NCBI GenBank assembly: GCA_035294325.1
Contig: DATGLE010000275.1
Coordinates: forward strand, 1-11,923
Origin: DATGLE01 sp035294325
Lineage (GTDB): Bacteria; Chloroflexota; Ktedonobacteria; Ktedonobacterales; Ktedonobacteraceae
Direction of reading: 5' to 3'
DNA length: 11,923 nt
This document shows, piece after piece, positions 6,754 through 11,923 of the stretch. Made by a program: the position numbers and the translations under genes. The notes under the pieces were generated by a model that did no database searches, was not told the DNA's origin, and saw only the letters and a list, made by a program, of their open reading frames with translations. Within the stretch, counting starts at the first letter, position 1; each line of letters starts with the position of its first letter.

Positions 6754-7439
6754 CTCGCCCGGTCCTCTATGATGGCAAAGGCGCGGGCTGGCGCGCTATC
6801 GATGCCGGCAAAGTGATAAAATGGCGCGAAGAACTGGCAGCGCGGTGGTAACTTCGCCAGGTTGACCAGTCCTTCAACCAGTGGGATGCCCGCGCTGAGA
6901 ATCGCCCGGTGGACCACAAATTGATCCGCCGTCCATCCCGGTGTCCTGGCGGCTGGCTCTTCGAAGAAGTCGCAGCCGATGCACTTTGGACGTTTATCCA
7001 CCAGCCAGTGTGCGGCGTTCTCCGTCAGGCCGGGCGATAGCGGAAAATAATCGGGCGTGCCGATGGCCCGCTGCGCCCAGTCTGTGCGCAGCAGAAGGAT
7101 ATCCCCGGCGTTGATCGTTTCCCCCTGCCCGGCCAGGCGTTCTCGCGCGCGCTCAAGATCGGCCTCGTCGATGAGCGCCTGTGGCTCGGTGGGCGTGAGA
7201 TCCAGGATCACGGCGCTGCCGATCACGCGCTCAAGGCTCACCTGGTCGATGGATTCACCGTGTTCAATGCAGTGCAGCGCCGATTCGACGTGGCAGCCGG
7301 TGTGCAGGCTCATAAAAACCTGTCCCGATTGCCAGTAGCCCGGTTTAGTGCGCACCTCGAATTGCACGCCAATATTGGTAGACGGCGGGCCTTTGAAGCC
7401 ATGCGGCACCGCCGGACTGAGATCGATGATGCTCGTCAT
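6750..7439 (-). CDS. Cyclase family protein (kynurenine formamidase-like metal-dependent hydrolase)
   Basis: This 229-residue protein belongs to the cyclase / KynB-type formamidase family, soluble metal-dependent hydrolases acting on amides, lactones and related bonds. The metal motif at 46-56 reads HTGCHVESALH against the family pattern HxGTHxDxPxH: the histidines are kept, but Thr is Cys, Asp is Glu (E52) and Pro is Ala. Other family blocks are clear: DILLLRTDWA (113-122), PGLTENAAHWLVDKRP (136-151), VVHRAILSAGIPLVEGLVNL (175-194) with His177 and Glu189, and FFAPFYHFAGIDSAPARAFA (203-222). Length is normal. GGAGGGG lies just before the ATG, which overlaps the stop of the FAH-family gene as ATGA. 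In the proposed pathway it would open or hydrolyse a product of the molybdenum hydroxylase. The exact substrate is unknown, and the Glu substitution could affect metal choice. Confidence 0.9.
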   Translation of the reverse strand: MTSIIDLSPAVPHGFKGPPSTNIGVQFEVRTKPGYWQSGQVFMSLHTGCHVESALHCIEHGESIDQVSLERVIGSAVILDLTPTEPQALIDEADLERARERLAGQGETINAGDILLLRTDWAQRAIGTPDYFPLSPGLTENAAHWLVDKRPKCIGCDFFEEPAARTPGWTADQFVVHRAILSAGIPLVEGLVNLAKLPPRCQFFAPFYHFAGIDSAPARAFAIIEDRAR

Positions 7440-8272
7440 CGTCCCCTCCTTCCAACACGATTACGCAATACTCCAATGCCCTCGATCTCCATTTCGATCA
7501 CGTCGCCCTCTTGAAGCCAGCGATCCAGTTCGAGGCCGGAGCCGCCTGCGGCTGTGCCGGAGCCGAAGACCTCGCCCGGATAGAGCGTCTGGGCCTGAGA
7601 TGCGTAGTGGATCATGTCAGCGAAGGTATGGTGCATGTGCGCCGAGGTATCTTCACCCCTGACCTCCCCGTTGACGCGCACAATCATGCGCAGGTTGCCA
7701 GCATCGAGTTCGTCGGCAGTAACAATACAGGGACCGAGTACGTTGGAGCCATCCCAGTCTTTGGCTTTGGCCGGCCCCATACCGACGGGCAGTTCGCGAG
7801 TTTGCACATCGCGCGCCGAAACGTCGTTCCAGATGGTATAGCCAAAGATGTAGCCTCTGGCGTCCTCTCTGGCGATATCCTTGCCGCGCTTCCCGATAAT
7901 GGCGGCAAGCTCAAGCTCGTAGTCGAGCTTTTCCGTGTAGGACGGCCAGGGAATCTCATCCTCCGGCCCGATCACCGTATCCGGCATGCCTTTGTAGTAC
8001 GCGGGGACGGTGTACCATTCGGAGGCGATGGGCCGTCCCAGGCGCGACATAGAGTTATGCAGGTGCCCCTCGAACGCAAGAAAATCGCGCAGGGAGCGGG
8101 GGCGCAGCGGCGCCAGGATGCGCGCCTGGCCGGCTGGTCTGCGCGTGCCAGCAGGCGCACCGGCTTCGATGAAGGCGAGCATATCCCCGGCAAAACCGAG
8201 ATCGACGATGCCTCCATCTTCCAACGCCCCGACGCGCGGCCCCTGCCCCGCATCATAGGTAACGAGTTTCAT
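7436..8272 (-). CDS. Fumarylacetoacetate hydrolase (FAH) family protein
   Basis: This 278-residue protein is a member of the FAH superfamily, Mg/Mn-dependent enzymes that hydrolyse C-C bonds of diketo acids, decarboxylate keto acids or isomerise them. The predicted metal ligands are in LDYELELA (E119, E121) and in GYTIWNDVSARDVQ (D150), followed by AKAKDWDGSNVLGPCIV (168-184, candidate catalytic Lys171) and the usual C-terminal GEVFGSGTAAGGSG (233-246), where many relatives have a GTPxGxG form. The N-terminal MKLVTYDAGQGPRVGALEDGG is typical for the family and comes from ATG 8272, with AGGGAGGA placed 6 bases upstream. An ATG at 8329 in the same frame would add 19 residues, but it lies inside the hairpin repeat, so I reject it. 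This gene heads the enzyme trio 134 bases after the molybdenum hydroxylase operon. The substrate is not assignable. Confidence 0.93.
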   Translation of the reverse strand: MKLVTYDAGQGPRVGALEDGGIVDLGFAGDMLAFIEAGAPAGTRRPAGQARILAPLRPRSLRDFLAFEGHLHNSMSRLGRPIASEWYTVPAYYKGMPDTVIGPEDEIPWPSYTEKLDYELELAAIIGKRGKDIAREDARGYIFGYTIWNDVSARDVQTRELPVGMGPAKAKDWDGSNVLGPCIVTADELDAGNLRMIVRVNGEVRGEDTSAHMHHTFADMIHYASQAQTLYPGEVFGSGTAAGGSGLELDRWLQEGDVIEMEIEGIGVLRNRVGRRGR

Positions 8273-8278
8273 AAATGA

Positions 8279-8286
8279 TCCTCCCT
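8279..8286 (-). promoter_or_regulatory. Ribosome binding site fixing the FAH-family start
   Basis: On the minus strand this reads AGGGAGGA, 6 bases before ATG 8272. It supports the shorter protein over the in-frame ATG at 8329, which belongs to the GGATGACA end of the repeat. Confidence 0.8.
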
Positions 8287-8323
8287 CAGCGATCATGTGA
8301 ATAGTAACGATCAAGTCCTGGAA

Positions 8324-8417
8324 TGTCATCCTGAGCGGCAGCGAAGGATCTACACGCCACCATCAGATCCTTCCCCTTCGTGCCTCAGGGCTACGGCTCA
8401 CGCCGCTCAGGATGACA
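8324..8417. repeat. MITE-like hairpin repeat, copy 2 (longer, asymmetric)
   Basis: The left arm begins TGTCATCCTGAGCGGC at 8324 and continues through GCGAAGGATCT to 8351. The right end 8402-8417 is the exact reverse complement of the first 16 bases, and AGATCCTT at 8365-8372 pairs with the inner AAGGATCT. Between the two, the right arm holds about 29 extra bases (8373-8401) that themselves contain CCTGAG-like echoes of the arm, so this copy is a rearranged or partly duplicated form. The outer arms match copy 1 at 1010-1078. The right end overlaps the 3' end of the 2Fe-2S gene and provides its TGA. No transposase is present. The element separates the molybdenum enzyme operon from the FAH-family gene and could attenuate read-through, but there is no T-run. 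Confidence 0.85.
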
Positions 8418-8856
8418 ATTGTGCCCGCCTGACTGCATCGATAATCTTCACATAGCACCCGCAGCGGCACAGATTGCCGCCGAGCGCCATCTTGATCTCT
8501 TCATCGGTGGGGTGTGGATTCTCCTCCAAAAACGCTTTGACGGTCAGAATCATGCCGGGCGTGCAGTAGCCGCATTGAAAGGCGTGCGCCTCCTCGAAGG
8601 CTCGCTGCACCGGGTGGTCGCCTCCCAATCCCTCGACTGTCGTAATTTCGCAGCCTTCGGCGAGCGCTGCCAGGAAAATGCAGGTCGAGATCGGCGCCCC
8701 ATCGACGAGCGCGGTGCAGGCTCCGCATATACCCACGCCGCATGTCTCGCGCACGCTGCTCAGTTTGAAATCGCGGCGCAGCACCTCCAGCAGCATTTCA
8801 TCTGGATCGGCCTCGACCTCAGTGGCGACTCCGTTAAGCTTGAAATGGATCTTCAT
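8407..8856 (-). CDS. Molybdenum hydroxylase 2Fe-2S subunit (CoxS / xanthine dehydrogenase small subunit type)
   Basis: This 149-residue iron-sulfur subunit relays electrons between the molybdenum site and FAD. It carries all eight cluster cysteines: the ferredoxin-type set C39, C44, C47 and C59 in ETCGVGICGACTALVDG plus STC, and the second set C95, C98, C130 and C132 in QCGYCTPGMI and NLCRCGCYVKI. The last motif differs from the usual CRCTGYxxI by placing an extra cysteine (C134) next to the cluster. The ATG at 8856 overlaps the stop of the large subunit as ATGA, with GGAGGG upstream. The final residues, Leu-Ser-Ser-stop, come from the hairpin repeat at 8324-8417, so the C-terminus may be slightly altered from its ancestor. 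It is the third gene of the FAD-molybdenum-FeS operon. Confidence 0.95.
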   Translation of the reverse strand: MKIHFKLNGVATEVEADPDEMLLEVLRRDFKLSSVRETCGVGICGACTALVDGAPISTCIFLAALAEGCEITTVEGLGGDHPVQRAFEEAHAFQCGYCTPGMILTVKAFLEENPHPTDEEIKMALGGNLCRCGCYVKIIDAVRRAQLSS

Positions 8857-10964
8857 CGCCGTCCCTCCTTCGCGCCCTCTTTGCTGTCGTGCGTGGCCTG
8901 ACGTTGATCGCGTCGCTCGATAGCCTGCAAGACCGCCTCGGCTGAGATCGGCAACTCGGTGACATGGATGCCCAGGGAGTAGAGCGCGTTGCCGGTGGCA
9001 GCCGGTACGGGGGGCAGCGCCGTCTCGCCCAGCCCGTGAATGTCGGCTCCTGCGCGCTCGATCAGGTCATGGCTCATCTGCGGGAGATCCCCGGCTGCCG
9101 GGATGTTGTAGTCGGAGAGGTTGGCGTTCGTCACCTGCCCATCGGCGAAGGTGATGCCCTCAAAAAGCGTTGTGCCCAGGCCCATAATCATCGATCCTTC
9201 GTTTTGCAACTCCGCCCCCGCGCGATTTACCACGCGCCCGGCATAGATCGCTGTATGCAGCCTGACTATCTGGAACTTGCCCGTCTCCTCGTCAACGCTC
9301 ACCTCCGCCGCGCCCGCGCCCTGGTGCCAGTGCGACGAAGCGATGCCCTGACCGGTATCGGGATCGAGGCCGCCCTTGCTAACGAATTCGCCGTAACCGA
9401 GTTCGCCGTTCTCCCTGACCTGGCGCACGGCCTCTACCAGCGCCTGGCCCATCATATAGGTTGAGCGGCTGGAGGTCGTGCGCGTATCATAGGGTGCGAT
9501 ATCGGTATCCGGCTCCGCGAAGTGTACTCTTTCTACCGGAACGCCGAGCAGTTCGGCGGCCATGAGGCGCATCGAGCGCCATGCCCCCTGGCCCATCTCC
9601 GCCGTCGCGCAGTGGATGGTAAAACTACCATCATCGTTGGCCGCGACGACAATAGAGGCACGGCTTGGTGTCTGCATGCCCTTCATAAGCACGCACAGCC
9701 CTTTGCCGCGCCGGTCCCGCGACCAGCCTGCGCGTTCCGCTGCGGCTGTGAGGCACTCGGCGAAATGCACGTCGTGCATCACCTCTCCGGTGCAATAGTG
9801 GTCGCCATCGACGAGCACGTTTTTGAGCCTCAGTTCTAATGGATCCATAGCGAGCCGCTGTGCCAGCAGGTCCATTGTGCGCTCCGAGGCCCAGATCGCC
9901 TGCATTGCTCCGTAGCCGCGAAAGGCGCCGTTGGGCGGCAGGTTCGTGTAGATGCAATAAGAATCAACCCATACGTGCGGGATGCGATACGGTCCAGGCG
10001 AGGCAAAGCCCATCTTCTGCGCCACGCCCGGCCCGCAATCCGCGTAGGCGCCGGTATCAACCAGGCATTCGACCTGCTTGGCGACGAGCGTGCCATCGCG
10101 GCGCGCGCCGACCCTGACGCGAATGGTAGCCGGGTGGCGATTGAGTGTCAGCCATTCCTCGCTGCGCTCCAGCACGATCCTGACGGGGCGCCCGGCCTTG
10201 CGTGCGAGGGCGGAGGCAATCGCTTCGCAGCGCACAAACGTTTTAGCCCCAAAGGCTCCCCCCATCGGCGGACAAACAATACGCACCCGCTCTTCTGGCA
10301 GGCCGAAGATGCCGGCCAGTTCCATGCGCAGATTGAATGGCGTCTGCGTGCCCGTCCAGACTTCGAGCCGGCCATCGTGCCAGCGCGCCGTGCAGGCGTG
10401 CGGCTCCATCGCGGCGTGCTGCGCGCTCGCCGTCCGGTACGTCTCCTCGACGATGACATCAGCTTGGGCGAAACCGGCCTCTATGTCGCCATGCCGGATG
10501 CGAAAACGATGGCAGATATTGGTCCCCTGTTGCGGGCGCATGTCGAAATAGGCGGCATCATTGTCAGAGATCGGGTGGCGCTCATGGACGAGCGGAGCGT
10601 TTTGCGCCAGGGCGGCGACGACATCAAAAACGCCGGGCAGCTCTTCGTACTCTACATCGATCAGGTCCAGAGCCTCTTCGGCCTCGCGCCGTGTTGGCGC
10701 GGCAACGGCAGCAACCGGATCACCGGCGAAGCGGGCGCGCTCCAGCGCCAGCACGGTCTGATCTTTGATCTGGCAGCCATAATGGCCGAGGCCGCGCACA
10801 TCGTCCGGGGTGAGCGCTATTACATGCTCTGGCAAGGCCGAGGTATCTACGCGCAGGATGCGTGCATGTGGATACGGTGAGCGCAGAATGCGCGCGTGCA
10901 GCATATCCTCGAACTCGATATCCTGGGCGTAGCGTATGGAGCCGGTGACGCGCGGATCGCTCAT
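8853..10964 (-). CDS. Molybdenum hydroxylase large subunit, molybdopterin-binding (xanthine dehydrogenase family)
   Basis: This 703-residue catalytic subunit inserts water-derived oxygen at a carbon of its substrate, typically an N-heteroaromatic or aldehyde. Visible motifs are PPMGGAFGAKT (232-242), PPNGAFRGYGAMQA (343-356), TAEMGQGAW (454-462) and GLGETALPP (644-652), where Glu647 is the expected catalytic base. It has AFRGYG rather than the AYxCSFR loop of form I CO dehydrogenase, so it should not be called CoxL. The N-terminus starts at VTGSIRYAQDIEFEDMLHARI, lacking some 15-20 residues that usually precede it. A segment of roughly 50-60 residues common in relatives between the GQALVEAVRQVR block (506-517) and the DPDTGQG block (534-540) is also missing. 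ATG 10964 overlaps the FAD gene stop as ATGA with AGGAGG 7 bases upstream. Substrate unknown; no cofactor-maturation gene is in view. Confidence 0.94.
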   Translation of the reverse strand: MSDPRVTGSIRYAQDIEFEDMLHARILRSPYPHARILRVDTSALPEHVIALTPDDVRGLGHYGCQIKDQTVLALERARFAGDPVAAVAAPTRREAEEALDLIDVEYEELPGVFDVVAALAQNAPLVHERHPISDNDAAYFDMRPQQGTNICHRFRIRHGDIEAGFAQADVIVEETYRTASAQHAAMEPHACTARWHDGRLEVWTGTQTPFNLRMELAGIFGLPEERVRIVCPPMGGAFGAKTFVRCEAIASALARKAGRPVRIVLERSEEWLTLNRHPATIRVRVGARRDGTLVAKQVECLVDTGAYADCGPGVAQKMGFASPGPYRIPHVWVDSYCIYTNLPPNGAFRGYGAMQAIWASERTMDLLAQRLAMDPLELRLKNVLVDGDHYCTGEVMHDVHFAECLTAAAERAGWSRDRRGKGLCVLMKGMQTPSRASIVVAANDDGSFTIHCATAEMGQGAWRSMRLMAAELLGVPVERVHFAEPDTDIAPYDTRTTSSRSTYMMGQALVEAVRQVRENGELGYGEFVSKGGLDPDTGQGIASSHWHQGAGAAEVSVDEETGKFQIVRLHTAIYAGRVVNRAGAELQNEGSMIMGLGTTLFEGITFADGQVTNANLSDYNIPAAGDLPQMSHDLIERAGADIHGLGETALPPVPAATGNALYSLGIHVTELPISAEAVLQAIERRDQRQATHDSKEGAKEGRR

Positions 10965-11812
10965 GGCTGCACCTCCTGGTCGAGATCTTCCAGCGCGCGC
11001 CGCACCTCGACGGCAATGACGCGGCGGCGATAGGCTGCCGAGCCGCGCGAGTCCGAGATTGGATCGATGGCTGCGGCGTAGCGCCGCCCGATCTCTACTG
11101 CCAGTTCGTGACCGGTGCGCTCATTGCTGGCGAGCGCGCAGATATCCGGGAAATATTGTGGCCGTTCGGCTACCGCGCCCACCACGACGCGCAGACGGCC
11201 CCGCACCCGTGCGGCTGCCACAGCGACGCAGGGGCGATCCTCGCTGGAGCGCGAGCGGAACTTGCGATAGACCGCCCGCTCGACTCCGCCTGGAATATGT
11301 ACCTCGGTCAGCAACTCGTCCGGCTGGAGCGAAGTTTCGTAGTAGCCTGTAATCAGTTCTGTGACAGGGATCGCGCGCTCGCCTTGCGGGTTGCGCGCGA
11401 TGGCTCTGGCATCCAGCGCGGCCAGCAGCGCGGGCGGATCGGAGGCATAGTCAGCGTCGGCAAGCACGCCGCCCACCGTTGCCTGGTTGCGCACGCGGGG
11501 GCTGGCGACCAGAGAAAACGTATGGGCCAGCACCGGCCATCCCTGCCTGATAAGTTCGGAATGCTCTACTGCCCTGTGGGTGGTCATAGCGCCAATGCGC
11601 AGAGCACCCTCCCCGGCGCTCTCAATAAACGCCAGCTCACGCACGTTGCGCAGCGCCAGCAGCGCGCCGGGCCGTATCAGGCGCTGCCGCATCAGAATGC
11701 CGGTGAATGTGCCACCGGCGACGACGGTAGCGGCATCGCCAAAGTGGGCGCGCAGCTCCAGGGCTTCCGCGAGTGTGGCCGGAGCCAGCCATTCAGGGAT
11801 GTTCCTCGCCAT
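10961..11812 (-). CDS. Molybdenum hydroxylase FAD-binding subunit (CoxM type)
   Basis: This 283-residue flavoprotein subunit passes electrons from the 2Fe-2S clusters to an acceptor. The FAD-contact motifs are AGGTF (32-36), where relatives usually have AGGTD, and ATVGGVLADADYASDPP (111-127), which matches the TIGGNLAxADPASDxP pattern with Val in place of Asn. The C-terminal half has YRKFRSRSSEDRPCVAVAA (182-200) and the VVVGAVAERP segment (209-218) of the CO dehydrogenase flavoprotein C-terminal domain. Length is normal. The ATG at 11812 has GAGGAG 5 bases upstream, and this Shine-Dalgarno overlaps the stop codon of the gene before it, so expression is probably linked to that gene. It opens the FAD-molybdenum-FeS operon, the order typical of this family. 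Confidence 0.94.
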   Translation of the reverse strand: MARNIPEWLAPATLAEALELRAHFGDAATVVAGGTFTGILMRQRLIRPGALLALRNVRELAFIESAGEGALRIGAMTTHRAVEHSELIRQGWPVLAHTFSLVASPRVRNQATVGGVLADADYASDPPALLAALDARAIARNPQGERAIPVTELITGYYETSLQPDELLTEVHIPGGVERAVYRKFRSRSSEDRPCVAVAAARVRGRLRVVVGAVAERPQYFPDICALASNERTGHELAVEIGRRYAAAIDPISDSRGSAAYRRRVIAVEVRRALEDLDQEVQP

Positions 11813-11821
11813 GCAAACTCC

Positions 11822-11923
11822 TCACAACGTTGTGATAGGTCGCGATTGCAGCAGATAAATTTTGTCGTCTTCGATGGCCCACTCGATATCCTGCGGCGCG
11901 TCAAAATAGCTGGCAAGCTGCGC
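11822..11923 (-). CDS. C-terminal end of a PEP synthase / PPDK-type ATP-binding domain protein, N-terminus outside window
   Basis: Thirty-three residues are visible, ending PQDIEWAIEDDKIYLLQSRPITTL and then TGA. This is the closing segment of the pyruvate/PEP-binding ATP-grasp domain (PPDK_N) of PEP synthase, rifampin phosphotransferase and related enzymes, where DIEWA and LLQSRPIT are near-universal. In full-length PEP synthase the chain continues into the phosphohistidine swivelling domain; here it stops two residues after the motif. It is therefore either a stand-alone ATP-binding subunit of a split enzyme, as in phenylphosphate synthase, or a truncated gene. The stop lies 9 bases before the FAD subunit ATG, so both probably share one transcript. 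The family call is strong for so short a piece; its role is inference. Confidence 0.85.
   Translation of the reverse strand, partial: AQLASYFDAPQDIEWAIEDDKIYLLQSRPITTL

Noticed and set aside
1010..8417. Composite transposon bounded by the two TGTCATCC repeats
   Set aside because: No transposase or integrase lies between them, the repeats are short hairpins, and each sits at a gene 3' end like a dispersed MITE-type repeat.
7511..10880. Long plus-strand open frames, e.g. 7511-8278 and 9975-10880
   Set aside because: They lie antisense to clearly recognised family proteins, have arginine/alanine-rich translations with no recognisable motif, and are expected in GC-rich DNA.
8407..11812. Carbon monoxide dehydrogenase (coxMLS)
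   Set aside because: The subunit order matches, but the large subunit has AFRGYG instead of the form I AYxCSFR active-site loop, and no cox accessory genes are present.

Overview
All protein-coding genes I can support in this 11.9 kb window lie on the minus strand. The DNA is GC-rich, the genes are tightly packed, and most neighbours share a 4-base ATGA stop/start overlap. The solute-binding protein is a lipoprotein, and two MITE-like hairpins begin with TGTCATCCTGAGCGGC. I associate that repeat type with large soil genomes such as Ktedonobacteria (Chloroflexota). That taxonomic guess rests on memory and overall style only, with moderate-to-low confidence. No rRNA, tRNA, CRISPR array, transposase or integrase was seen.

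In transcription order (right to left): (1) 11822-11923, the last 33 residues of a protein ending like the ATP-binding (PPDK_N / PEP synthase N-terminal) domain, with a stop exactly at the domain end. (2) 8407-11812, a three-gene molybdenum hydroxylase operon of the xanthine dehydrogenase family (FAD, molybdopterin and 2Fe-2S subunits). (3) 8324-8417, a hairpin repeat that also supplies the stop codon of the 2Fe-2S gene. (4) 6022-8272, a coupled trio: fumarylacetoacetate hydrolase-family protein, cyclase/kynurenine formamidase-family metal hydrolase, and histidine-phosphatase-fold protein. (5) 5826-6021, an intergenic space with a perfect 28-bp-stem, 3-base-loop hairpin. (6) 1068-5825, a complete five-gene ABC importer of the branched-chain amino acid type, ordered permease H, permease M, solute-binding lipoprotein, ATPase G, ATPase F. 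(7) 1010-1078, a second hairpin repeat, again supplying the stop codon of the gene in front of it. (8) 1-948, the N-terminal 316 residues of a Tm-1-like/UPF0261 protein that runs off the left edge.

My reading is that this is a catabolic gene set for a small organic compound, perhaps an N-heteroaromatic or aromatic acid. The importer would bring the substrate in, the molybdenum enzyme would hydroxylate a ring carbon, the cyclase-family enzyme would hydrolyse an amide, lactam or lactone bond, and the FAH-family enzyme would cleave or decarboxylate the keto-acid product. The substrate cannot be named from sequence. The molybdenum enzyme is not a form I CO dehydrogenase, because it carries AFRGYG where CoxL has AYxCSFR. 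The split PEP-synthase-like end and the phosphatase-fold gene hint at a phosphorylation step, which is speculative.

Points most worth a second look are the two hairpin repeats providing identical in-frame Ser-Ser-stop ends to unrelated genes, the stand-alone PEP-synthase-type ATP-binding domain, the unusually short molybdenum subunit linker, the altered cyclase metal motif, and the perfect hairpin upstream of the importer.
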